Below are positions 22,360 through 34,063 of a stretch of 64,000 nt of DNA, one piece after another. The DNA lies in NCBI GenBank assembly GCA_017979445.1, contig CM030717.1, forward strand, positions 19,207,288 to 19,271,287, given 5' to 3'. Every line of letters begins with the position of its first letter. The stretch's first letter is position 1. A program made the translations under genes and the position numbers. The notes beneath the pieces are model-generated. The model was not told the origin of the DNA. It saw nothing but the letters and a program-made list of their open reading frames with translations, and made no database searches. The DNA is from Akebia trifoliata (lineage: Eukaryota; Streptophyta; Magnoliopsida; Ranunculales; Lardizabalaceae).

Positions 22360-23387
22360 CCAAATGGTACATACAGGGGAAGGAATACAGTTTGGAGTAG
22401 GGGTAAAGTTAGATTTGAAAGAGCTGGAAGTTATGATAGACTATTTAAAGAGAATTAAAGATGTCTTCACATGGTCGATAAAAAAGATGTCTGAAATACC
22501 CTGAAGTGATCTGCCATCATTTGAACATTGAGCCAAGCATGAGGCTAGTAAAGTAGAAGCTAATGAGACTATCATCACACCTAAGGGAAGTAGTAAACGA
22601 AGAGGTAAAGAAGCTGATCATAGCAGGATTCATCCTAGAAGTAGAATTTCCTGATTGGATAGCCAATATTGTGGTGGTGCCAAAGAATAATGGGAAGGTC
22701 AGGATGTGTACCGACTTCGTGAACCTAAATAAAGCCTGTCTTAAGTACAGCTTCCCAATGCCAAGGATTGACCAGCTAGTAGATGCCATGTCAGGCCATG
22801 AGAGATTGTCCTTCATGAATGGTTATTCTAGCTACAATCAGATTCAGCTTAGTACTAAGGATCAGGAGAAGGCTACCTTCATCATCAAACTTGGTCTCTA
22901 CTACTATAAAGTCATGCCCTTTGGACTGAAGAATGCAAGAGCAACCTACTAGAGGTTAGTAATGGATCCTTTTAGAGTTCTGTTAGGAAATATTATGGAA
23001 GTTTACATCGACGATTTGTTGGTGAAGAGTAAAAGAAGGAAGACCACATCGAAAACATGTAGGAAGTATTCACACGTGTAAGGTTGGAATGAAACTTAAC
23101 CCAAAGAAGTGCACTTTTATATTAACCTCAGGGAAATACTTAGGTTACTTGGTCACGAAGAGAGGGATAGAAGCTAACCCAGACCAGATCAAAGCATTAC
23201 TAGAGATGCCTTTTCCGAAAACTCAAAAAAAAGTCTAGAAGCTATTGGAAGGGTAGAAGTTCTTAATAGGTTCATATCTAGATTTTCAGACAAGTATAAA
23301 CCTTTCTACCAATTTTTACAAAAGAACATCAAATTTAAATGGACAGAGGAATGCTAACTGGCTTTTACTGAGTTAAAAAAGTATTAA
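22360..23387 (+). pseudogene. Tat-type reverse transcriptase relic, 5' part (element I)
   Basis: This is gypsy RT. 'VKLDLKELEVMIDYLKRIKDVFTWS' leads in (in pieces); 22563-22952 reads 'LIIAGFILEVEFPDWIANI', 'VVVPKNNGKVRMCTDF', 'FMNGYSSYNQI' and 'VMPFGLKNARATY'; the Y-I-D-D catalytic motif follows at 23004-23015. The first catalytic Asp, usually in F-M-D-A-Y-S-G-Y, is Asn here. Stops and frameshifts are present. The gene is cut at 23387 by solo LTR G and resumes at 26794. Confidence 0.85.
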
Positions 23388-26300
23388 TGTAACACCCCGG
23401 ATTTTCAAAACTCATTCTCGAGGAAAATTAAATGGTGAGATTTGGAAGAAAATATCGAAGGAGAGACTAGAGTAAAAATACTCGGATCTTGTTATGATTA
23501 TTTGAGAAAAATCAACTTCGCCATTAGATTCAAAAGGATCGAAATATATACATTAGCCTGTAAGCAAGTCCAAATTCGAATTCGGATAGAGAAGTTATAG
23601 AATCCTCGAATTTCGTGTTAAGTGGGATCCAAAACAGTGGAATTTCGTTAGAGCGAGAATCGAAAAGATTTGATGACACCATTAGATCCGAATCGAAAAA
23701 TTACTCGAAATGGTATATTCGTTTGTCGTTTTCTGAGTCCAAATAGTTAAGTTACGATCGAAACTAGAAATAAGGGGGAAATTACAAGTATGCCCTCAGC
23801 TTTATTATAAAAAAGAATCTGATTTCTTTTATTTCATTCTTTCCTTTTCTTCTCTAAGAAAACCCCAAACGACAGCCACGTCTCAACCCTAGGGTTTCAA
23901 CCCATTCCCTTCAAGTTCTAGCCCGAACGAAGCCGAGTTGAACCTCGACGAAGAAGACAAAGTTGTCGGCCACGTCGAGAGCTACAACTTCACCACCTTT
24001 GGTTGTCATTCTTGTTCGTTTTCTCCATCCTCCATCAAAAATCAGCCGGGTAGCTCGAGTAAACCTCCACACATTCCATCCGAGGGCTTCATCGAGTTAG
24101 GAGCTAGGTCTATACTTCATTGTAGAAGCGAAGGAGAACGTCATTGTCGGATACCTTGCAAACCCTCGCTCGTTTCGCATCCAAGTCAGCCCAACCTCGA
24201 CTCTTGAGCCATCCAACCTTGAGTTGTAGTGCTAGCTTGTACCTTGGCGTCCACAACCAAGTAAGGGACTTCCAATTCTTATTGGTAACTTTAGATTTCT
24301 CAAATGTGCATTTAGGATTTTAAAACAAAAACTTATTGTTTGCATTTAAATCGTAGAAAGTTGTGTTCGATTTCAAATTCATGGTAGAAGTAGGTGTTTT
24401 GCTTATGTTTGATCGAATTTTGATAACAAAATCGTGGGTGGGTAGAATGGTTCGAAGAATGAAAAAGGAAATCGAAAAAGGGATCGAAAAACCCAAAAAT
24501 CGCGAGTGAGGTTGGCAGGCTGTAGGCGGGTAGGGTCGGTTCCACCGGCACCTACCGAAGGCATTCTGTCGGTCCCACCGACAAATGGAGGCTTCCTGCC
24601 ACGAACCAAAACCAAGCCGCCGAAAATTTTGTTCTGTCGGCAGGACCGTTGGTCCCACCGACACCTGCCGATGAGTAAACTGTCGGTTCCACCGACAGAA
24701 TCCCGGTTCTGCCACCGACAGACACAGTTTTATTCAGAACAGTGTTCTGACTCTTGGCTTGACCTCCTCACACATATCCCACTATTTCCATTTACTTTAA
24801 GTTCTTTAATGAAATTAAGGTTTTACCCCCCATTTCGGAACAATGGGAATGGTTTTAAGATCCAAATCTCAAAGGATCAAAATCCGAATTTTGGTTTAAA
24901 GAACAAAACGTAATTTTCGATGTTTTCGACAAGTTTTCAAAATGAAATAACTTTCGCGTTTCTTTGAATTAGATTACAAAAACTATATGGTGTCGAATCT
25001 CATGATCGAGACTTTCATTTCGAAAAACCCGTTTTCAATTGCGAGACTTTGAAAAATTGAGTTTCCGACACTTAGCCAAATTTTCACCAACTTTCTCTAT
25101 TTTTAACAGCCTTGGTCCCGAGCATCGCTGGGACATTGTTTTTGAATAAACTTCGGTGGTTTTCAATGGAAAGACCAAAAGAATGACTTTGAAAGATTAA
25201 AAATGAATAGTTGATTTGAAAGGATGAAAAATGAGAATGTTGAGAGAATGGGAAAAGGGAATGAACGGTAAAATGTCAGAATCACGCCAGAGGGGTGATG
25301 TCTGCATTTTACATTGTATGTTGTATGTAGGTTGGTGAAAGGATATCCAGGTTATTAATGAAAGGGTTGCATGTTTATTTCCGATTATGTTAGCGCTTGC
25401 GCTGAGTACTGTTATTTATTTTAGGCCGGGTGGCCACAGTTGCATGGTAGGAACTGGATATCCGTTCTCAACCCTGTTCTGTTAATTTCTCTCTTTTGTT
25501 TTAAATGAAAAATCATATATGTACGTAGCTATTTTGTGAGTTGTTAAAGGATTTGTGAATGCCTGAAGGGATAGTGTGTCACATCATCCGGAGGGGTACA
25601 CTATCCTGGGATGTACGGTAGGGACCACCAAACTCATACGTGGTATGGGACGCGTATGAGAGTGGAGTCATAACTGGAATCCGGGTCCATTCCTTTCTTA
25701 TCTTTACCAGTGAACGTGTATTGTAAAGGTGGTCGTATACGAGTGGAGTGTCATTTGGAAATCACATGCACGCCTGATAGGCATAGACGAAGATGATTAG
25801 TCAGTGATCACTAACAATCTAGTAGTAGTCGAACGTTCTGACACATCGAAAAGAGATCCATTGCTTACGGTCACGTCAAACGGCCAGCCTGAGCCGGATA
25901 AATGGTTCCACAAGCGTGGTAGACACGACCAGCCACAAAATCAGGAACTACGATGTTATTGGGGAATATCATGTCCTGACTCGGAGCGATCCAATCGTGA
26001 ATCCCAACTCTTTAATTCCAATACTCCACCACTTGTATATATGTATCTGTTGTTATATTCGAATTACAAACTGAGAAGCATGTCTATTATTTTAATGTTG
26101 TCAACATTATTTGCATAAAATGGAATATGTATAAGGAGTATGGATGATTGATGTTATGTGTAATTTTTAAACTGTTTAGTTGCTCATCCCTGGCTATGTA
26201 CCAGTTGATCGTATTTTATCTTGTAAAACCTTGCATGTATTGAAAAATATTCAGTATGCTTTATTCGATCATGCTTAGGAAGGGTTATTAGTAGGAATTG

Positions 26301-26793
26301 GCTGTGGACTTGCTGGTAACTTTCGTTACTCACCCTTTCCTTCCTATTTTTTTATTTCAGCACTTGCAGCTACCGAGACAAGCGTAGAGTCAGTATTTGA
26401 GGAGTAGCTGGTCGGTCAAATCGACGATCAGAGTTTATTGCCTGGTGAGCACTAAGGCTACATCCGTTAGAATTGCCAGTTTCATCCAGGATGTATGTAG
26501 TTTTTGGATTGAGAGTTTAGGCCTATGTTAGAGTGAGAGTATTTTGTAAGCCTGTATATGATTAAATCTTCCGCACTCTGATCTACTTACATGTTAGATG
26601 TAATTAGTCTTCCGCTGTTCATTCCCTGTATTTACAGCTTTTTATACAGGTTTTGTTATAAATGGGTTTATCAGGTTTGAGTTCCGTGAAACGTTAACAT
26701 AAACAGAGGAGACCATGCCGAAATTTCGAGGTGCCACCTAGTACCTTGAGATTTGGCATTGGGATTTGTGTTAATGTTTGGCGGGGCGCCACA
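23388..26793 (+). mobile_element. Solo LTR G (TGTAACACCCCGG type, 3.4 kb)
   Basis: It begins TGTAACACCCCGG and ends GGCGGGGCGCCACA, flanked by ATTAA (23383-23387) and ATTTA (26794-26798), a likely 5-bp target duplication with one change. It interrupts element I pol, whose homology resumes immediately after. It is homologous in inverse to solo LTR F (for example ATAGTGTGTCACATCATC at about 25570 against 35240-35270). No internal region exists, so it is a solo LTR left by LTR-LTR recombination. Length and termini fit Tekay/Del-type chromovirus LTRs, which is inference. ORFs inside match no protein family I know. Confidence 0.8.
24530..24722. repeat. Cluster of GTCGGTNCCACCGAC palindromes
   Basis: Within solo LTR G, five related short palindromes occur in under 200 bp: GTCGGTTCCACCGGC, GTCGGTCCCACCGAC, GTTGGTCCCACCGAC, GTCGGTTCCACCGAC and a half-site CTGCCACCGACAG. 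The area is far more GC-rich than its surroundings. Solo LTR F has at most one related half-site (GGTGGCACCGTCAG near 36110). Confidence 0.75.
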
Positions 26794-27377
26794 ATTTAGG
26801 ATGACCACCAATCCTCTCAAAACCAGAATTTGGGAAGAAACTTGGACTGTACCTAGCCATTTTATAATGTGTGCTCATTCAGTCTTTGCCAGAGTAGGGA
26901 CACTAGTATAGTATCCCATCTAGTTCCTTAGCAAGAACTTCATAAATATAAAAACTAGGTACTCAAAAGTTTAAAAGATGGGCCTAGCCTTAGTCTACCA
27001 ACTCTTCGATTGAGGACTTATTTCCAGGCACATAAAGTTCAGGTAATTATTGAGTACACATTGAAATTTGTATTAGAAAATATGGAAGGGTCGAATAGAA
27101 TAGCAAAATGGGCAGTTCAACTAGTGAGTTTGGGCTTGAATACAAGCATAGAATATCATTAAAAGGATAAATGGTTGTAGATTTTTTAGCTGACTTCCTA
27201 ATAAAAGAAAAGGCAAACCAATCGATAGAGGAGCTGGAAAATGTGAAGAAATGGGAAGAATCAAACAATCAGCTACGTTGGAGGGTTCACGTGGATGGAT
27301 CTTCAAACAAGGAAGGCTTTGGAATTGGAGTAGTACTCATCCCAAACGGTACCAAGCTCGAAAAGATAATCAGGCTA
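26794..27377 (+). pseudogene. Tat-type RNase H and archaeal-type RNase H relics (element I)
   Basis: RT/RNase H resumes after solo LTR G with 'PPILSKPEFGKKLDCT' in pieces, 'LRTYFQAHKVQVI' and 'GSNRIAKWAVQLVSLGL'. Then 'DFLADFLIKEKANQS' leads into a second, archaeal-type RNase H: 'WRVHVDGSSNKEGFGIGVVL' ending at 'LEKIIRLGF' near 27377. This additional RNase H before integrase marks the Tat lineage. Homology stops at 27377, where antisense gag begins, so integrase and the 3' LTR are lost. Confidence 0.82.
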
Positions 27378-27868
27378 GGGTTCAGATGGTGGCACAAACT
27401 TCTTCGGGATTTCTTTTACCAAGATCTCTACTATAAAAGGAGATTTCTAAATTCCCATTATAGCTTACGCTGTCAGCAAACCAATATCTATACTCTTCAT
27501 CCCTTATTCTCCTTCTGGATCATCTCTTTGATCTCCTTTAGAGTTAGACCCATTGTGGACTCTACTCGAGTAGTAGCAGTAGCAACTTCTATTTCTCCCT
27601 CTTTTATTGGGACCAACGGTTGATAACTTCTTTCTGCATTTGAGGTGCGATCATCTTCAATAAGACACTGAAGATCTCTTTGTGGGAGATTTTTTCTTGC
27701 TAGCTACTCATTCTCAAGATATTGACTCAGCTTCCGATTCTGTTCGGTCAAGTTATCCATCTTCTTCTGCATTTTCTCTTGTTGCTTTATCATAATTTTT
27801 AACATTGCTAAGAGTTAAGCATCTGTAATTGGTACCACAGGTGGAGGTACATTAACTTCGGTGGTTCT
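27378..27868 (-). pseudogene. Antisense Tat-type gag relic K
   Basis: On the minus strand the text reads 'VNVPPPVVPITDA', 'LLAMLKIMIKQQEKMQ', 'DNLTEQNRKLSQYLENE', 'EVATATTRVESTMGLT' and 'IVEILVKEIPKKFVPP', parallel to the element I gag at 20390-20840. It abuts the sense RNase H relic of element I at 27377. It is cut at 27868 by the LTR of element J. Confidence 0.8.
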
Positions 27869-28662
27869 TGATGAGTGTCTCGAAACACTGAATTATATGT
27901 ACGTTTCTCGGACATTTATCTTGATTTTTGTTCCTATTTCTTCGTGTTAAGGTAATGATCATGATAAGCCTCGAAACATCATGTTGCATGTTAATTAGGC
28001 TTAATTATACATAAATAAATTCATTTACTAGATAAATCTAATTACGTGTGTTTCTTGTGCAGAAAATCAATATTTTGGAATCAAAATCTCAAGCAAAAGT
28101 ATTTAGGCCCATTTTGAAATGCCTAATCCTTAACTCATGTTCTCCTTTTTTGTCTTTTTGTGTAAAGAAAAGCAAAGGCTACTTTTGGACTCTTCTACAC
28201 ATATTTTTTTCTATAAATAGAACTTCAAGCTCTAGAGAAACTCTCTTTTGGTTCTCTAATCTAAGACTCATTTAATCTAAGGCTCTTAGCCCCTTTTCGA
28301 TCTAAGGAACTAACACCAAGCCCTTACAATTGAGTTATAAAAAGGTTAGAGACTAAGAATTGCTCATTAACATGTTCTAGGTAGATCCACCTCCAATGGT
28401 ATTTTAATTTCATAAGTTTACTTATTTTTAACTTCATTTACTTTGGTTCATTTTTCAGCAACTTTAAATTTTCATGATAAGTTAAAAAATCTATGAAAAG
28501 AAAAAAAATAGTTTTAATCCTATTTGGTTGAGAGGAATTTTATCCTCTTAGCTTAACTTTACTCCTCCTTTCTCTTGGGTTCGATCCCCTACTTGCCCCA
28601 CAAGTAAGGTAAAAGTAAGATTAATATTAACTTCGGTGGGAAGAACAATGATAGTACCACCA
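27869..28662 (+). mobile_element. Element J: 5' LTR (Athila-like)
   Basis: It begins TGATGAGTGTCTCGAAACAC and ends GTACCACCA. The same LTR start occurs at 32849 (3' LTR of J) and 59471 (element E). TATAAATA lies at 28212-28219. Against the 1192-bp LTR of E it lacks about 400 bp after CTCTTAGCC. The next bases (AAATTTTGGTGCCG) form the primer-site region typical of Athila elements. Confidence 0.82.
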
Positions 28663-28690
28663 AAATTTTGGTGCCGCTTCCAAGGATAGC
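28663..28690 (+). promoter_or_regulatory. Primer-binding region of element J
   Basis: TTTTGGTGCCGCTTCC follows the LTR; element E has TTTTGGTGCCGTTGCCGAGG at the same place. It resembles the Athila TTGGTGCCGTTGCCGGGG leader. Confidence 0.65.
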
Positions 28691-29985
28691 GATTCAATTC
28701 ATTTTTAATTTGAAAGAACTCGAGAGGAATTCGAAACAGAATCGACTTCTTTACCAAGAAGACAGCAAAAGTTAAACTGACTATAACTTTCTGCTCTGAT
28801 CTCCGATTAACTATTATAGTATATCGATTTGGGGTAGAATGAAATTTTCTATCAAATGTGAAGATTTTGGTAAGTCAGAATCAGTTTTTGAGTTTGTTTA
28901 CTATAATTTCTACTAACATTTCATTTCTATCATTTTCGTATTTTTTTTACCCTAGACATTAGAACTTACACTGACAGTAACTTTCTGCTCTGATCTATGA
29001 TTAACTATTATAGTATATCAATTTGGGGTAGAACAAAATTTTCTTTCAAATATGACAAAGTCAACAAGATTTTGATAAGTCAGAATCAGTTTTTGAGTCT
29101 ATTTAATATCATTTTTGTTAACATTTCTATTATGTTCCTTATAGGGGTATATATATTTTTTTCTTTTTTCTTTCAATTTCTTTTAATCTTTAGCTAGATT
29201 TATTTTTTGTTTTAGAAACTCTTGTATAGGTTCCTTGTAATTTTTTTTTTATCCAAGAAAGCTTGGATTGTAATAGACTAAGGAAGGACGACAGGTGGAC
29301 GATAGCATTATGGCTCCTTGGGTTCGTACATCGAAATTGGTGTCGGTGGTTCGAGTTGACTAAGATTGTTCATCTTCCGTCTAGAATGGGAGGTAATTTT
29401 TGCACCACTCATGTACCTCTTATTAGTAAGTTTCTATGTTGACTTTGAATGATTAATCTATACACCTCGATTTGTATATAGTAATAAGGGCACCCTTACG
29501 AGGATGGCACCATAAGATAAGAATCGAATTTTATCACCGATATCTTGTCCTTTTAGGAAATTGAATTCATAGCCACATAATTAATTAAAATTAGTTAGAC
29601 TTGACTTTAGGTCCCATCGAGCTCATTAATCAAAGCTAATCCAAGTTGCACCAACTACACTTCTTGATAAAAAACAATACCTAAGCGTAATCCTGTCCTG
29701 TAGTATCACGTGTATTCGGGGGATAGATAACGTCTATTCTAGACGAGAGGTGATTTAAGAGTCCCTTTGTTCAACATCGTGTGCTATCTCTCAACTAGGG
29801 ATTAAACTGGTTATTTTCGATTTCAGAAATTTGAATTGGAGGCTTAGATTATTCCTTTGAACCAGTTAGGAGCTATTTAGTTGTAGGAACCTATTGATTA
29901 CGTGTGAATTCCTCCATCTCTTGTGTACAAGTCCATAGTGTATTTTAAAATAGATACAAAACCCCCCCGAGTAGATTTACATTAT
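28691..29985 (+). other. Element J: untranslated leader
   Basis: Non-coding, homologous to 60690-61900 in element E (shared blocks TAACTTTCTGCTCYGATCT, CTTGGATTGTAATARACTAAGGAAGGACGA and others). It holds a duplicated block, with CTGACWRTAACTTTCTGCTC starting near 28778 and 28971. Confidence 0.65.
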
Positions 29986-29989
29986 CATG

Positions 29990-31018
29990 GAGTTTCGGAG
30001 AGAATCTTGGATCCCATGCGTCCTATGTAATAATTATGGTCGTCCTCCCTAGTGTTGTCCAAGTCTTCCCATGTTTCGTGCTTTGCAGGCCAATATGCAT
30101 CATTATCAAAATTCTTATTGGATGTCAACACGTAGTTTATTTGACCAACCATACCATATAGATAATTGATTTCCCTCGGATACTATACCGTGTCGGAACG
30201 AGTTCACTCAGGGTAGTCATTTTGGTAACCATGATGCTTTTTATATGCATGATACCTCGATGATGAATCCAACCATAAGTCCCCAACAATCCTATGATTT
30301 TCACCAATTCTTCGATTACAGAGCTACAGAGCCTGAACCAACATCTACTCATTCATTTTTGTGCTCTCCTACAACTTTATCATTAGAGTCTTTGATGACT
30401 AAGTTGTTAAATCAACAACTACAATTCAGCCAACATTAACAACAACAGTTCATTGATCAATCCAAAATCAATCAGGGGATAAATGATCAACTAATCTTGG
30501 AAATGCCACCATTATTTCAAAATAACCTTAGTGATCTGTTCCAATCGTTTGAGGATTTCGATGATTGTCCATCAATAATTGATAATCCCATCTCAATCGA
30601 AGTTCAAACTCAAACCAATGAGGTTACAGTTCCAACTGAAGCAATGATGGAAGTCCAATTAGGTCAGCGTACTATCTCCTTAGAAGAAAGAGAGAATGGT
30701 CAATTTTCAAATGAGATAACCCTCGAGAGCCAACCAATGTTTCAAATTCCCAATAAGCTAACCAATTGTACAAATTTAACTAAGAAAACTGATCATCCAT
30801 CAAAGAAAACTGTTGTTCAAGAAGAACCAAGGATGAACTCTAATTTGTTAGTCACACCAATTCCTACCACTACAGATCTAACCTCGTACCCTATACAACC
30901 TATCATTTCACAAGATTTTAAAGACCTTGTCTGTCTTACAACTTTCATTCTCATAAGAAATATGATGGTTGAGAACTATTTTGAAAAAATGATGATATTA
31001 AAAATTGAGGATAAATGA
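29990..31018 (+). pseudogene. Athila-like gag C-terminal relic (element J)
   Basis: It starts with a knuckle-like 'CVLCNNYGRPP' followed by a stop and 'CCPSLP', parallel to 'CVIYYGNDHLVECCPTLP' in element E. It continues with 'LESLMTKLLNQQLQF' and, in 30497-31018, 'VQLGQRTISLEERENGQFSN', matching the Gln-rich tail of Athila gag. The main gag domain, protease and all of pol are absent, so J is a non-autonomous deletion derivative. Confidence 0.65.
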
Positions 31019-32832
31019 GGGATGTTGATCATTTTAAAAAATCATTTTCATGTCCCAACGTTGATCAAAATCTGTCTGCCTCATTTGGGTGGGAAGTTAA
31101 TTGTCGTGTCTATCAAATTAGATGTTAAGAAAATTTCTTAAAATCGGACCTTTTGATAGGTCAAGTTAAAGACGTTAAACTTGGCACTGCTTGGGAGGCA
31201 ACCCATGTGCTTTTGTTTTAATAAGTAGTGTAGTTAGGAAACAAACTTTCTCAAAAAAAAAAAAAACTCCAACTCTAATCCCTTTCTTATTCTCTTCCTC
31301 TTCAAAACAATTCTCAACCAAACCAATCAATCAACGCTACTAGGACTACAGATTGGTTAGTAATTGTTGATCGAGTAACAGAGATAGATGTTAGTCTATA
31401 TTGAGGAGAAGAAGACACAGGTTACTAAAAGTTCAGATTTAGATTAGGATGGGTTTCATTATTAAATTATAATATTTTTAGGTTGTTTCTTAATTCTTAG
31501 CTAGGATTTTATTTATGCAAAATTATTTTGGAAATTATAATTGTTATAACTTTCAATCTTTTCGGATTAGTTCTAACAAGATTTTGCACATTAATGCCTA
31601 ATTTGTTTCAGGTGTGATCTAACATTTTTCTCTCTTTCCTTACTGTGTGTATATTGAGGACAATATTTCATTTAGGTTTGGGAATATTAGATTAGTTCAC
31701 AATTGCATTGCATAGCATTCTAGTTTAGTTTCATGTTTTATTTTAGTTTAGTTTCATATTTTTAGAATAAAAATTGAAAAAAAAATAAAAAATATTTAAC
31801 ACTTTTGAAATATTTTCTTCAAAATCTTTGTATATACTTTTTACATATAAATTTCAAATATCAAGCTCATGTCCTAACTTTTGATCACAAGTATTTTTTT
31901 GTTGTTCTTCCTTAAGAAAATCATGAAAAAATTACTTTGAAAAATTCATTTTTGATTGAGTACTTGAAAAAATAAGATTTTCTGGCACAAGAGTTGACCA
32001 TCTTCTTTGTCTAGAGTGTTAGGGGAAACCTAGTTTAGTGAACTATGACTTCCTTGTCCTTTGGTTGACTGGTTAGAAGAATAACAAAACTAGGGTTAAT
32101 ATGACTTGAACAGCAACTATAGGATTAAACTGGGTACCTTGAAAAGGGTTACCTGTTTTTTGTAAAAAGAATACCAGAAAATAGTGAAGTATGAAAAAGT
32201 TGAGAATAAAAAGTAAAAAAGATGTGAAAAAGACCAAAGTAAAGTAAAAATATTAGAATTGAAAAAGTACAAAAATGAAAAGAGTTCAATGAAACCAATT
32301 AGTTCAGTAGGGTGAAAACTGTCAATGGTAAAAACGTGAGTAAACTGGAATATCATAGATAAAGCCCCTTAGAGGTATTAAAGTGAACATCCACACCTCT
32401 CACAATCCTAGACAGGATGTCTAGTTTCGAGTTAGAACTTAGGTAAAACCGACCATTCTTAGCAACTAGGAGGTGAAATCTTGTTCCTCAAAAAGATGTT
32501 ATTTTAAAAAGAAAAAAATCAGAAAATCGCACAAGCACTCAAGTTATCTTTAAAATTTTCTAAAATGAAGAATAAAAACTTAGAACTTTGTTCAAACGTA
32601 AATGACCTTTAACTGATTTGTGAAATATCATTATGTTCGCCTTACATACTTTGATTTTGATTTTCATATTTCTGTAAAGTATTTCAATTTTGTGGGTATA
32701 TCACTACAAACCCTCATGAGTCAAACTCGTTCACTAGGGATAACCTAGCGATTCAAGGGCTTGCTGCATTCGCTAAATGCAGTTGAGGTGCCTGCGAAAG
32801 TGGCAATTTTATTTTCGAGGGACTGGAAAAAA
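31019..32832 (+). other. Element J: 3' non-coding region
   Basis: This matches the Athila-type 3' region of element H: GTTAAACTTGGCACTGC with GGGAGGCAACCC at about 31168; GGGGAAACCTAGTTTAGTG near 32033; and a purine-rich AAAGTA/AAAAAG stretch at 32160-32290. No ORF of interest. Confidence 0.65.
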
Positions 32833-32848
32833 GGTAAGTTTGGGAGTG
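32833..32848 (+). promoter_or_regulatory. Polypurine-like tract of element J
   Basis: AGGTAAGTTTGGGAGTG immediately precedes the 3' LTR start TGATGAGTGTC. Confidence 0.55.
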
Positions 32849-33188
32849 TGATGAGTGTCTCGAAAAACTGAATTATACGCACGTTTCCCGGATATTTATC
32901 TTGATTTTTGTCCCTATTTCTCCATATTAAGGTAATAGTCATGATAAACCTCGAAACATCATGTTGCATGTTAATTAGGCTTAATTATACATAAATATAT
33001 TCATTTACTAAATAAATCTAATTACGTGTGTTTCTTGTGCAGAAAATCAATATTTTGGAATCAAAATCTCAAGCAAAAGCATTTGAGTCCACTTTGGAAT
33101 GTCATAATCCCTAACTCATGTTCTCCTCTTTTGTCTTTTTGTACAAAGAAAAGTGGAGGCTACTTTTGGACTCTTTTACACACATTTT
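32849..33188 (+). mobile_element. Element J: 3' LTR, truncated by element B
   Basis: The first 340 bp match the 5' LTR of J and the LTR of E, then stop at CACATTTTCT just before the TATA box, where element B sequence begins. The remainder of this LTR should lie beyond the other end of B, outside the window. Confidence 0.75.
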
Positions 33189-34063
33189 CTAAAACCGCCT
33201 CGACCCTTTTTCCAGTAAATAATGAATAGGGGTCCAATTCATAAATTAGGGATTTTTAGGAAATAGGGAGTCGCTACCTAGTTTAAGTTTAGGAACCATA
33301 GATAACTCCAAAATGGTTCAGATTGATCCACGAATATGAGAAATAGACAAGGGATCAATTTACAGATTTCGGAAGGTGTTAGGCATCAAACCCACTCGAT
33401 CGAGATGATCAGTCTATACTATGATCCAAATTATCCTACGGTCAACAAGTAAAGAATAAAGTCAAGCTAATGTCCCATCATCATCAATTTATACCAAATG
33501 TGCGAAACAAATCTTATGGCTAATATTCTCCCAAACATTACATGATTTCTTAAATTCCACACAAAAATGGAAATATTTGAAAAAGTTTAAATTCTCGCTT
33601 ATGCACCAAAGCTCACATGGCAATATATTTTAATCACAAATCCATATACGAAAATATTTTCCCAATTAATTAAAATAGGAGTTGATGAAAATTTTCTAGG
33701 TTAGAAAATTGTGAATATGAAAATTCTAATTTAAAAATCTATGAAGTTTCTAAACTAGAAATTTAAAATTTCCTAAATTAGAAGTTTATGAATACATAAG
33801 AAGCTCCCGAATTAGAAACTTGAATAAATAAACTTCCCAAAATAGAAAATTTCAAAACTGACGAGTTCCAAACTAGAAATTTGTAAAAATGATTTTCCAA
33901 AATAGAAAATTATGGATATTAATTTCCCAAATTAACAATTTACAAATATTAATTTTTCAGAATGGAAAATTATGATTTTTGGAAAGTTACCAAATCAATA
34001 AACAAATTGAATTTACACGAATCTCTAAAATTAGCAAATTATTATTTTTTTCAAAACTTATTT
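33189..34063 (-). mobile_element. Element B: 3' LTR, outer part
   Basis: On the plus strand it begins AAAACCGCCTCGACCC and contains GGGAGTCGCTACCTAG and GGAAGGTGTTAGGC, matching the outer part of the element C LTR (GAAAGCGCCCTC, GGGAGTCGCCACCTAG, GGAAGGTGTTAGGC). From about 33690 to 33990 it holds degenerate units with AAAATAGAAAATT and CCCAAATTA. The LTR is split here by solo LTR F and resumes at 37240. Confidence 0.65.

Noticed and set aside
24320..24913. Overlapping ORFs of 130-135 codons on both strands in solo LTR G
   Set aside because: They are produced by the GC-rich palindrome cluster, match no family, and lie within a solo LTR.
27171..27623. 150-codon ORF as one gene
   Set aside because: It fuses sense archaeal-type RNase H with antisense gag of another element; the join is at about 27377.
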